Of a stretch of 64,000 nt of DNA, positions 23,056 through 33,715 are shown in pieces. The notes under the pieces are model-generated. The model did not search any database. It saw only the letters and a program-made list of their open reading frames with translations, and was not told where the DNA came from. The position numbers and the translations under genes are program-made. Source of the stretch: Pseudoips prasinana (Eukaryota; Arthropoda; Insecta; Lepidoptera; Nolidae); the NCBI GenBank assembly GCA_951640165.1, contig OX621250.1, positions 1,984,001-2,048,000 on the forward strand, written 5' to 3'. Position 1 is the first letter of the stretch. Each line of letters opens with the position of its first letter.

Positions 23056-24355
23056 ATATAATGATGATGAATCTTATCAACTTAGACGATAGAACTGAAT
23101 GGTGCTTAGTCATCAGAATAGTCACCATAACGATGTTGGATGCCAATTCTTATTACTCAAATCCTTATTAAAAAATCAGATATACAAATTCTACTCCGTA
23201 ACATAGGTACGCGCCAAGTCCAAGGACATGGATGACGGTTTTTTTTTGATCATGTAAAAGTTGAAAACTTTGGTGATTTTGGGTCTTTTTTTAACATGAC
23301 GTCTGCAGTTAGCCTATGAGGCGTTCACTGCTTCACCGGACTATAGAGGTAAGCGTGGGCTCAAACCATCTAGCAAATTCAAACTACAAACTAAGTACCC
23401 GCGCCGGAGGGCACCCCCTTTGGGGTTCGACCCTCAACTCTGGGTGGTTACTGGCGGGGAGATGCGAGGACGTATAATTTTAGGAATGTTTTGTGCAACT
23501 TTCGCTTTACGTTAATACGCGACGCGGCCCGCTCTCCCGGTTTAGGTCCGGAGAGGGCATTTCATCAATACGAATTTTTGGTCTAATGGGGTCACATGCT
23601 AAAGTAAGTAAAAACTAACATATCATATGACTAACATTTCATAAATGCCAACTTTGAAGTTGATCAGACTAAGAAAACACTTTTTTCCATAAAAACTTTG
23701 CAACCCTTTTACCCCCTTAGGGGTTGAATTTTCAAATCAATCTGTCTTCCAGGCCCAGCGGATTCAGCTGTGCGTTAATCAATCAGTCAATCAGTTTATG
23801 CTTTTAAATATGCTACTTGATGCACTCATAATAACACTTCTCACGCTTCTACCGTCTGTTGAATCTCCATGTAGGTAGACCAATGTTTTTTTTTTAAATT
23901 AACTACTTATAGACATACGAGTAATCCTTAATAGGTTCTAATCTTTCATTGAATTTGCAATTGTAATTGCATTTATATTTTAGGATACCCCTAAAAATAT
24001 AATTACTTACAGTGGACACATTCATCCCCTCGATGTATTATTTCGAAATTTAATGAAACATTGACGAACTCAAGCGTCAATTTGTGGAAATAATAAGCAG
24101 TGTCCATCAGTAGCCCGCGCCGCGTCGCCTCTGTCCACTCCCTCGCGTTATCCACTCGATAAATCTGAGCCCGATTGTCAATGGTGCATGGTACATTGAA
24201 ACGTTATGGCGCAAGTTTTGTACACCCCATCGAGGGGACATCATCTTTTTATTGGTTTCGTGATTGAGGACTAAGATAAGAGCCAAAAACGACCTATTTG
24301 ATCCTGAACAGATTTATCCAAAGTTAAAGTATTTTTTTTATTCAGCACTAAAGTA
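23056..24355. other. no gene recognised
   Basis: Mixed AT-rich and GC-richer stretches (23395-23590 looks like an old repeat: GGAGGGCACCCCCTTTGGGG). No coding region supported. Confidence 0.4.
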
Positions 24356-24360
24356 CTTCG

Positions 24361-24615
24361 TGTCAGCTGAATGACGTCCATTGCTGGACAAAGGCCTCCT
24401 CAAAAGATTTCCACAATGTAACAGTCATTTGGAGGGATATGCTATAATCGCTACGCTTGGCAGAAGGGTTGGGCGTCGCGGTATGGTGCTCATAGTACAC
24501 AGAGAGACGCTGCTGCCCGTTCTCTGGAAGGTATTCCTTCGGGAAGACTTCTACCCTCCTCACGGGGTGAGATGGGGTGGCGATATTCTATTCCGTCAGC
24601 CACACAGCAGCTTAG
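24361..24615 (+). repeat. dispersed repeat A, copy 5
   Basis: CAGCTGAATGACGTCCATTG, GGAGGGATATGCTATAATCG, CTGCTGCCCGTTCTCTGGAA, CACGGGGTGAGATGGGGTGG, GTCAGCCACACAGCAG; the most complete copy. Confidence 0.85.
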
Positions 24616-25100
24616 GTCCTTGTGAAGCTCAAAATTTAGCAGTTAAGTTTATACAATAATAAAGAAATTATCATATATCTAGTATTCACTTAATAATATA
24701 CTGGTTACATGTCATTCGAACGTTATCAGGTCCATATGCTGTAGTTCGGAGACTATACGAGATCCAATGGTAGAGCGTAGCTTTATTTCACTCTATGAGT
24801 AGCTTGATTAAGGGAGTGACCCCACCTTTCAGAATACTTTCTATTATGACATTAACGTTGTAATCCTGGGTGTGAATAAGATCGCCAGAGCTCAGTAGAA
24901 TTCAAAACAACTTCTAATAAATCTTTTTGCAAGGGTTTAGCCAACAGGTTGAAAATTAAACAAGGCCAACCTACGTGCAATTCAAGGACTCCCTTCGAAT
25001 ACTATAAATACTGCAATTCTCGTGTCGTCAAGCATTGGATTCGAGTTCAGTATGCTTCGTTGATAGTTAGGGACACATTAGGCAGAGTCGAAAAGAATGT
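24616..25100. other. no gene recognised
   Basis: AT-rich; nothing recognised. Confidence 0.45.
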
Positions 25101-25103
25101 TGA

Positions 25104-25461
25104 GTTAACTTAACAGACTTTAAAGTCTGACAGACTACAGTTAACTTAACAGACTTTAAAGTCTGACAGACTACAGTTAACTTCAGACTTTAAAATCTGA
25201 CAGACTACAGTTAACTTAACAGACTTTAAAATCTGGCGGACTACAGTTAACAGACTTTAAAGTCTGACAGACTACAGTTAACTTTACAGACTTTAAAGTC
25301 TGACAGACTACAGTTAACTTAACAGAATTTAAAGTCTGACAGACTACAGTTAACTTCAGACTTTAAAGTCTGACAGACTACAGTTAACTTAACAGACTTT
25401 AAAATCTGGCGGACTACAGTTAACAGACTTTAAAGTCTGACAGACTACAGTTAACTTAACA
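25104..25461. repeat. 36-bp satellite with internal palindrome, ~10 copies
   Basis: Tandem unit AGTTAACTTAACAGACTTTA then AAGTCTGACAGACTAC, in 31-, 34- and 36-bp length variants that differ by loss of the CTTAA block. Each unit holds a 16-bp palindrome CAGACTTTAAAGTCTG, in two places changed to AAAATCTG. Confidence 0.95.
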
Positions 25462-26110
25462 TGTCATATCACCTATGTTGCAGGGTTACACCGTAAAGTT
25501 TAGTTGATGAAGCGGATCAGTTCAACACTGGTCTTAGTGTCACCAAGACTCCCGAAGACTGGAAATAGGTAATCACCACCAGATTAATAAAGAATTGATA
25601 GAGAATACTGGGCATTATTTGTGTTTTATATATTTACGCTACAGCTATATACCTAACTAAGATAGACACATAATATAAGCATTAAAAACTTGTAGCCCAG
25701 GAACAGGAAGTGCATAGCAAAATATCCTTGTTCATTCACATTAAAACGTTGCGATAATTATCGAAATAGGCCCGTGATTGCGTGTAATGGCGCATGGCGC
25801 GCCGAATGCACCGCGCCGGCCGTACTAAGTGCTTCAGCGTTTAAGTTTTGAAAGCATAATATCGCTTTAAACGGTGATTCGTCTTGCTGTATTTAGTATA
25901 TATTTAGAGCTTGGCTGAGTGTCATAATAATAAATTTATTTATTATAGATAGAAATATAGAAATTCTAATTATTGCACTGACACCAATGCTGCGCGTGCT
26001 TTATAATTTTTAACATGTTTACTTCATGATTACATACAATTCGTTAAGCACTACGAGGTGGTGCCAATTACGATAGTGCGAGCATTATCAAATCAAGAAT
26101 ATTTTGATGA
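25462..26110. other. no gene recognised
   Basis: AT-rich with one GC island at 25770-25835. Nothing supported. Confidence 0.45.
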
Positions 26111-26114
26111 TCTC

Positions 26115-26560
26115 ATTAATTTTTGTATATATTAGAAATGTGTACATTTACAAAAAGACATTCAGTACTTTTTGAAAAATACGACACTACATCCAGACAT
26201 AGAGACCATATGAAATTGTCTCGAATAAAATTAGATTTTTTCAAGAAAAACGCCTACTGTATGGCTATTAAATTGTATAACCATGTGCCAAAAGACATAA
26301 AATAATTGACATACAAACAATTTAGAAACAAACTATTTGACTTCCTTCTGAATAAAAATTATTATAATACTAGAGAATTCTTAGAAGAGAGGACATTTCA
26401 AATATAATATTAATAATGTAAATGTTTTATTGTTATGTTATTGTATTGTTACTAAATTTGCACGCCCTAAGCGGCAGAATGTGTTGGATTCTGTATTCTA
26501 TGTATTACTACCTGCTATTGTAACCACATTCCAGCAAATAAATAAATGATTGATTGAATT
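26115..26560 (+). mobile_element. LINE 3' end relic (family K)
   Basis: The plus strand codes HRDHMKLSRIKLDFFKKNAY and CMAIKLYNHVPKDIK, a LINE tail (KLYNxLP type). 3' UTR ends CAGCAAATAAATAAATGATT with TGAT repeats at about 26560. Confidence 0.8.
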
Positions 26561-27255
26561 ATACCTCTTAACAAGCTAATGATTTATTATTTATATTATT
26601 AAATTCGGACTGCAAACTTATTAATCGGTACAGAGTGAATGTTAACATGTAAAGTAGGTAAGAGCATTTGTTTAAATCGACTCTTAGAGATCCTATTGTT
26701 TGAATACGAAAAAAGAGCGGTCTAAAGCTTTAAGATAACGTAAGAATTAAATAAGGTACTCTACGCTTCGAACAATTTTACAAAGGCGACATTAATTGCC
26801 TCGACACTTCCGCATGAAGTATTTAGTGTGAGGAGACAAGGCCGAGTCCCAAACTCCGAGATATCAAGAAGAACCAAGTTAATTGATATTGAATCAACAA
26901 CTGCTAACTGAAATGGTGCATATATCTTAAAGGTATGATTGACTCCAGGTTTTCCAAGGCTGTCCTATTTTCTCTACTGAAAGAAGAAAACCGCAAGCTT
27001 GGAGGCCAGTTCCTGCGTTACCAAGGCGTACATAAGCGCGATCTTGGTTCTATATCTCGAGTGGTGGATAGGATGTGCTCGCCCACCAAAGATAGACGAG
27101 GCGTAACTCTATTCGTACCGCCGTGATATCATTTGAAGAGTGCCGATTACTCTGCACCCAGCGACAGTAATAGGATGAAAAAATTTGGTTTTACCAGGCA
27201 CCTGCTCTCTCATTCTTCAAACTGATATCATTCGCTATTGACGGACATATCAGGA
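26561..27255. other. no gene recognised
   Basis: No recognised gene. 26780-27125 is less AT-rich and may be a decayed element continuing into the LINE at 27260. Confidence 0.4.
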
Positions 27256-27259
27256 TAAA

Positions 27260-27600
27260 TTGCTACAAAGCCAGTTGGCGTTGATATTTCTGAACAGTAT
27301 AGAAGTACAGAGGCCCTACCTGTACTATCGGGTGTACTTCCGGTTGATCTTGAAGTTCAAAGACCCAACCGTTTTATCAATACGGAACCGTACTTATATT
27401 TCCAGGCTATTTATGCCAAAAGCTAACTTAAATGGTGAACTGCTAAATTATTGGCAATGTAGATGGAAAACCTCAACCAAGAGTCGCCACCTGTATCAGT
27501 TCTTTCCGGACGTTCGCGAACGGTTTAATAAATCGCGGCAAATCATAGACCATTGTGTGCCACAATTTCTTACTGGACACGAAAATCTATACAAATAAAT
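27260..27600 (+). mobile_element. R1-type LINE C-terminal relic
   Basis: Frames switch but read SGVLPVDLEVQRPNRF and, in another frame, WQCRWKTSTKSRHLYQFFPD then FLTGHENLYK. The arrangement WQxRW ... PD ... FLTGH is typical of the R1-type C-terminal segment (usually QxLSGHG). Confidence 0.7.
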
Positions 27601-27689
27601 AAAATTGGAGTGTCTGTTTGTAATATTGAAATAACCGGTTTTTACTACATTAATATGAATATATATACGGTACATACACCAAAAAAACA

Positions 27690-27900
27690 TTTTTTACAAT
27701 TTTTGTCTGTCTGTCTGTCTGTTTGTTCCGGCTAATCTCTGAAATGGCTGGACCGATTTTGACGGGACTTTTATTGGCAGGTAGCTGATGTAATAAGGAG
27801 TAACTTAGGCTACTTTTATTTTAGAAAAAGTCTTTTATTTTACAAAAAAAACGAAATAAACTAATTAACACGCGGACGAAGTCGCGGGCACAGCTAGTTT
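27690..27900 (+). repeat. repeat B variant, copy 4
   Basis: CAATTTTTGTCTGTCTGTCT start and CACGCGGACGAAGTCGCGG then GCACAGCTAGTTTT end. Like 12090-12302. Confidence 0.7.
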
Positions 27901-28435
27901 TAAATATAAATTGTTTAGGTTAACTTATTTCGTTCACCAATCTGCCTTTACTCAACTTCCTATAGCGAATATGAACAATGCACCCACCACATACTTTGGC
28001 AGTGTGATCTCTGGCAAAATGAGCATGTTACAATGTTGAATAACTTTCATCCAATACCTGGAGTAGTTTATTATACGGCTCTTGTAGCAACGAGGAACAA
28101 CTTCCGTGCGTTTAAGCGCTTTTACCATACCTGCTATTGGAATCGAATATAATAGCTCACTTAGAACCCTTAAAATAGCTCCCCTGTGCTTTTGAAACTG
28201 GCTTCTCTAGTTGCTCTTCGTTTTATGAGGCTAGTTATATCATTCTGTCTCCCGCTTTGCACTGGAGGGAAGTGGAAAAAATCATTGTTGAACTCCTTGT
28301 TTCTCTCTGATTAAATTCGTTGCGGGATCCATGACAGTCGAAGCAATTCCCCGGGACATGCCTGAGCCTCACCGCTCAATGTCATTTAATTGTGTGCTAC
28401 TGTAGATCCTGGCTTACAGGAGTTCAGTGGTGGGT
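27901..28435. other. no gene recognised
   Basis: Nothing supported. Confidence 0.42.
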
Positions 28436-28439
28436 AAGA

Positions 28440-28770
28440 GGAAGGGATATAAGATTCTATAACAAACTTCCCAATGATATTAGAGAATTATCTAAAGTTT
28501 AAAAGAATTATTAAAGCCCAATTGTGTAGCAGGGCATATTACAAAATTTCTGATTATTTAAGTGATAAAAGTGCTTGGGATGGAGTTGTTCTGAGTCAAG
28601 ACACACGATTGTAATTAATCTTAAGTATATTTTATTTTAAAAAAGGATTCCTACTGAGTTTTCTGGCAGTGTTTCTCAGTAGCTGCCACGTCATGCACTG
28701 CACGGTAGGGTAAAAAAATATGACGATTCCACATAAATGTATAATTTTTACGGATTTTGACTTTGACTTA
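28440..28770 (+). mobile_element. LINE 3' end relic
   Basis: The plus strand reads IRFYNKLPNDIREL, a stop, then KAQLCSRAYYKISDYLSDKS and AWDGVVL. 3' UTR ends TTACGGATTTTGACTTTGAC, a TTTGAC-type tail. Confidence 0.8.
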
Positions 28771-29505
28771 TGTTTATTGGCAGGGACTTAATTGTTCCAA
28801 GATATTCATTATTAATCAACAGAATAAAACAACGACAATATTTACTAAAAATATAATTTTCATCAATAATATAATTCTATAATACATTATTTATATTAAG
28901 TTCATATATTAGTAACAAGAGTTCGTACTCGACGCACACATTACAATAACACCATTTTAATTTCGTTATATCAATCAAACCATAGATATTTTTTTATTTT
29001 CTTCTTTGGACATAAATAGGACAATAAATATGGGTTTAATAGCAATTTAATGTTATCAGTCTGAGCTGAGCATCACACGACACAAAAAGATAACAGTGTT
29101 TCACTAAAAAGATAGCCAAGTCTTCAACTCAACTCGGGAATGAAACATTGAAATCTGAACTTTATTTTTATAGTCATAAAACATATTTTAGGAAACCCGA
29201 CTCATCGAACTCAACTTGCCTTCGTTCTATGTAGAAATCCTTACTTTACTTATGTATGCATATGCGAATAGGCAATGGTTATGCTTAGTGACAGGGTTAT
29301 TCAAGCCGCCAAGTAGGGTTAGGATATGACTTAACCCTTGGCGGCCATAGTCATGTATAGATGACAAACAAAAATGTTCCCAGCTCGCCACGGTACGACC
29401 ACAGTCGTGCTGGGCATATTGTGGTTCTGTGGCCGTAGAAAGGTTAACAATTGCAGTCTAACAATACAACTGTGACCCACAGTTTAACGTCCCTTTTAAG
29501 CACAG
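28771..29505. other. no gene recognised
   Basis: AT-rich; nothing recognised. Confidence 0.45.
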
Positions 29506-29514
29506 GCAAAATTA

Positions 29515-29625
29515 TAAATGGACCGCGAACCCTTTTAACCTCAGCTACAGATGACTGAGGTTAAGCATCTAGGTTCGCGGCCGGTGTCGGGCCGGAGCGA
29601 GCAACTGGCTATGATCGCCTCAAAA
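29515..29625 (+). repeat. possible 5S-SINE head fragment
   Basis: GACTGAGGTTAAGCATCTAG and GTTCGCGGCCGGTG resemble 60935-60975 (GAGGCTAAGCAACTAGGCTC, GCGGCCAGT). The body is absent. Weak match. Confidence 0.4.
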
Positions 29626-30110
29626 CCGAACTATAATAGTCGCGTCACGTGTTAAAATGTTCACTATGTTACATACAAATAGAGCTCATATTTTAACGCT
29701 TCACTCTCGAGCCGTTACAGTGTGCCAAATACATTTAAATATTGGCATGAACGTATACTACATCTAATCTTAAAATGAACGCAACATTTTATAAACAAAT
29801 ACTGGCATATGAAATTAATAAATTTAACATCATTAATAATAATAGTGCCTGGTCATCACTCGCACAATTTGACCGGAAAGCTATCTGACTCTTTCGGGTA
29901 GAGATTAGGCGTATGCGCAGCATAATAATTCCAATAGCACTTTTAGAACTAAACCTTGATTTGAACCTAGGATCTAAATGAAGACACATCAATAGATAGT
30001 AATTTACATTGTATAGTATAATAAATATAAATGTAAATCAAAAGTTTCCTTTTATATTACAAAAAATCCGAATTCTAAGCAAGAGTACGGATTGCACACC
30101 AAAATAGTTA
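29626..30110. other. no gene recognised
   Basis: AT-rich; nothing recognised. Confidence 0.45.
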
Positions 30111-30114
30111 CATC

Positions 30115-30325
30115 AAAATCATCTCATCCCGTAGGGGGGCTAAGAAGTCTGCTCGAGGGAATATATACCAGAGAATGACCAGTAGCGTTTCTCTGAGTAC
30201 TATAATTATTATACTGCGATTGCTAACCCGCCTGCCAAGCTGAACATTATAGAATATCCCCCCATTTTTCAGGGAGGACCTAGTCTAGCAGTGGACGTTA
30301 TTCGGCTGGTATGATGATAATGACG
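30115..30325 (-). repeat. dispersed repeat A, copy 6 (inverted)
   Basis: ATCTCATCCCGTAGGGGGGC, AACCCGCCTGCCAAGC, TCTAGCAGTGGACGTTATTC; same order as the inverted copy at 2281. Confidence 0.8.
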
Positions 30326-31080
30326 TTTCATATGTGTTAAAAGCATTAGATATGCGTTCATTTTTAAACTAGATGTAGTAAATCACTGTATGCCCATGTG
30401 AGAACATTTTTAATTATTTTTATAATGTTATCAACAAAACCTTTCGTCGGAAGTATCTGTGTTATGTTCATTAAATAATAATCTAAAATCAATATAAGTA
30501 TTTATTATTTACTAAATTATATTATAGTATTACCGTAAATACAGCCCACAACAACAAATTGCATTGAAAATGTTTTAGCTTTTTGTTTTTATGCTCCATA
30601 TTATGCTTGCAATATACAACGTGTAATATTAAGGCATAAAAGTAAAGATAACATTGTATCTTCAGCTGAGGATTGCATTATTGATTTTAATGCTTTTTTT
30701 TACTTATGTTCACCCAACAAACTATTACTTTACAATATTTCTAAGTGCAATAAATGAGTAAGGAAAGCAATAAATGTTGGTAGTGGTATAGTTTAGGCAA
30801 ATTGACATATAGTTTATGGAAAATCTGACAAAATACATAATAAATTTTATCTTGGGATGGAAAAATACGAGTGTATATGTAGTAAATAAGTATACATTTT
30901 CATACAATCTATTATCGTAGAAAAGTACAAGATTATACATAAGTTAGACTATTACATGAGCTAGACAATCGTATAATCTTTAGATAGTACACGTGAGATA
31001 TGATGTAACTCAATAATATATATCCTTAAGTTATATCTTCGAGACTGAAGTCATAGCCATGAGACTTCTATACAGATGGT
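30326..31080. other. no gene recognised
   Basis: Strongly AT-rich; nothing recognised. Confidence 0.5.
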
Positions 31081-31146
31081 CACTTGTAAAACACCAACAA
31101 CCTCACAGGAATAGATAGTTAACACAATAAACAACAACTTTTGTTC

Positions 31147-31216
31147 TACAACTTTTGATAATTTGTTAGATTACTTTTGATAATTTGTTAGATTACTTTT
31201 GATAATTTGTTAGATT
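31147..31216. repeat. 22-bp unit repeated three times
   Basis: ACTTTTGATAATTTGTTAGA plus TT, three direct copies just inside the left arm of foldback element F; the copy at 59718 has only one. Confidence 0.9.
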
Positions 31217-31257
31217 TTACTTTCGTACAAAAAAAGGAATAAACGCGCAAATTTTTT

Positions 31258-31600
31258 TTACATCAGAGGGCGGCAAACGAGTAAAGTTGAAAGTGATCAC
31301 CGCCGCCCATATACACTCGCAACACCACAGTAATCGCGGATACGTTCCAGCGTTTAAGAGTCGAAATTTTGAAGAGAGAGTGAGTTGACATTTAGAAGAG
31401 AGAGTGAGTTGAAATTTTGCTGACCCTTCCCCCCACCCAAATGAGCTCTGGCGACCTTACTCACACGCAGAAACGCAACATTAAAATGATTAATGTTATT
31501 ATTAAGGAATGTCTTCTGTAAGGTGGAGGTACTTCCCCAGTCGGGCTGCTCTTTGAGCGAATGAACGCTGTACCCTACCTCTCTTAAATCATCGCATCGC
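31258..31600 (+). repeat. dispersed repeat S, copy 1
   Basis: GGCGGCAAACGAGTAAAG, TGATCACCGCCGCCCAT, GAGCTCTGGCGACCTTACTC, ATTAATGTTATTATTAAGGA, TCCCCAGTCGGGCTGCTCTT. The same blocks are at 63325-63570; this copy has about 70 extra bases (including two GAGAGAGTGAGTTGA units). Confidence 0.85.
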
Positions 31601-31873
31601 AAAGATTACGTAAATATACGTTATCCAAATTTACCTGCAGCAAGTCGTGAGATGAAATATCGGGCGAACGAAGTGTTATTACTAGCAGCGCTAGCGCGCG
31701 GGAGGCGAGCGTCGTATGAATGCAACATGGACTTACAAATGTCTCGACAGTACAACAAAAAATTATAAAATATTTTTGGAGCGAAGTTCCTTATCGCGCG
31801 TTGTGAAAGGGGGCTAGACGGAACAAATTCTTACGAAAAGTTGTCACGACATGTGTGCGCATGTTTCTCTGTC

Positions 31874-31900
31874 TATCTCTCTCTCTCTCTCTCTCTCTCT
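31874..31900. repeat. CT microsatellite
   Basis: About twelve CT units. Confidence 0.95.
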
Positions 31901-32162
31901 TTTATAGAAGGCAAGCCAGATATTTTCATTTCTATTTCGCATTGAACAGTGTGGCGTCGCGACGATTATTTTTGTTGAGTGTATACAGGTTTTTTGTACA
32001 TAATAAATAATAAGAAATAACTTCGTTCCATCTGGGTGTCCCTTGACACCTCTCAAGTTATTTTGTCATGTATTAAGTTATGTCGGAACTCGTAGAACAA
32101 AAGTTGTTGCTTATGGTGTTAGCTACCTAACCCTGCGGGGTTGTTGGTGTTTTAGAAGTATC

Positions 32163-33240
32163 CCTTTATATATTTATTTGTTAGAGTCGTTATGGTACAG
32201 TATTGTATCGTAGATGTACGAATGGGTACGCTGAAATATGACCAGGGATTATATCGAACTGTAGTATACATGAGTAGTAGTAGTAAGGCAGGTAATTCTC
32301 CGCCGGGTCGCCAGTTCGAGAGCCGCCCGAGTCATTTAATTCCCCCATTATTTTTCGAAGTATAGTAAAATATTACATACAGAAATAAAGATAGTTTACG
32401 TTAATAATTAACCGTCCAAATACCGTCCTTATTTGTTCAGAATGTGGCGTGTGTATGGTAATACCCAAGTGTTAAATGAATTTCATTATTTTTAATAGCC
32501 TACCGAGCGTGTACGTTCGTTTCGCTTGGTTCTAAAAACGTAACCGACAGACGTTCACAGTTATCTAGAAGACTTCTTGACCTGTTACATTGCACCTCCA
32601 AAACTATTAAATTACAGTTTTATAGCACTTTTGGCACTGAAAAGCGTAAATGTAAACGACTATTTAATTGGTGGAGGATATAAGTTCGATTCCGCCAAAC
32701 GAGGAAATTCAAGACTTCCCAGTTTAGAGATAAAAAAAAATTTGTTTGTTAAATAAACTACAAGTTTGTTTACGCTTGCAAAATTGCGACTAAAGATTTT
32801 ATGAACAAATGTGCATAAAACTATTTTTTTTACGTTTATCCTAAACTTATATTGATTATGAAATAAAGTGCGATCGGGGAGCAGTAATTAGTTCGTACAA
32901 TGATCTCACAAACATTTTTGGATTAATTAGTTAAAAGAAAAAAATTAATTCAATTAAAATTATTAACTACGGTTATTGATCACACGTGTGATCAGCGTAG
33001 TAAGTATAATGTAAGCATGTATATGACATGACAGGACTGGTGGAACGCAAAATAAAATTTATTTGAAGTCATCTACTTTAAATTAAATAATTTAATGTAA
33101 AAGTGCGTTTCACCTTCACTGTATTTACTGTTACGTTCCATATCAAAGAAGACTCATATCTCGAGTCATCTCTAGGTTAACCAAAACCATATGCGTAGAA
33201 GAACAGATCCTTCATACGAAATATTCCTGCTCTTCGACCA
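32163..33240. other. no gene recognised
   Basis: AT-rich intergenic sequence downstream of Sec31. Short box-B-like phrases (for example AGTTCGATTCCGCC near 32686) occur without a tRNA fold. Confidence 0.45.
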
Positions 33241-33526
33241 CATTTTAGTAATTTGGGAGAAAATACAAATTCTTTAAAATAGTATGTAATTTGGGCGAAA
33301 ATACAAATTCTTTAAAATAGTATATATTTATTCAAATACTCTATGATAAAAAATAAAAGTTTAATTTCAGCCAGACAGTTCGCACTACGAAGGTTATTTC
33401 GATTACAATTTTAATGACGGTTTTTGGCCGACAAATAAGGAAAAATTATTTTGAAATAATTGGGCTATTAAACATATTGCAATATCCCTGTCGAGCATAA
33501 AAACAAGTGGGCGTGGGCTGGTCCCC
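33240..33526 (-). other. Sec31 3' UTR and flank
   Basis: AT-rich DNA after the stop codon. Positions 33248-33323 hold two copies of a 38-bp unit in direct tandem. No other gene seen. The exact 3' end is not determinable from sequence alone. Confidence 0.55.
33327..33332 (-). promoter_or_regulatory. candidate poly(A) signal for Sec31
   Basis: AATAAA on the minus strand about 195 bases past the stop. A second AATAAA lies at 33063-33058. Motif match only; AT-rich DNA gives many by chance. Confidence 0.4.
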
Positions 33527-33715
33527 TCACCGCACGTAGACCTGCAGCTGCCCCGCCAGCTGGAACAGGCCCTTGAGCCCCGCCAGGAACGACGCCACGG
33601 CCGCGAAGTCCGCGCCCGTGGCCAGCGCGCCCGCCACGCCCAGCGCGCCCGCGTGGTCCCCCGCCCGCGCGTGCTGGCAGCACGTGTGCAGCGACGCCAG
33701 CGCATTCTCGGACAG
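33527..33715 (-). CDS. Sec31: Sec31 terminal coding exon 23
   Basis: Residues 1039-1100 then [43 protein letters not shown] and [11 protein letters not shown] follow the end of the Sec31 C-terminal domain. It is far GC-richer than its surroundings, which creates long shadow frames. TTGTGCAG acceptor. Confidence 0.96.
   Translation of the reverse strand: MSENALASLHTCCQHARAGDHAGALGVAGALATGADFAAVASFLAGLKGLFQLAGQLQVYVR

Larger units (their letters stand above)
31081..32162. mobile_element. long-TIR foldback element F, copy 1 (with insert)
   Basis: Left arm ACTTGTAAAACACCAACAAC and AACAACTTTTGTTCTACAAC; right arm is its inverse (CGTAGAACAAAAGTTGTTGC, GGGTTGTTGGTGTTTTAGAA). Arms about 80 bp. The middle holds a copy of repeat S (31258-31600) and a CT microsatellite. 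The compact relative at 59718-60071 lacks these. No transposase frame. Confidence 0.8.

Noticed and set aside
25104..25461. CRISPR-like array
   Set aside because: Units are contiguous with no unique spacers, in a eukaryotic genome; it is a satellite.
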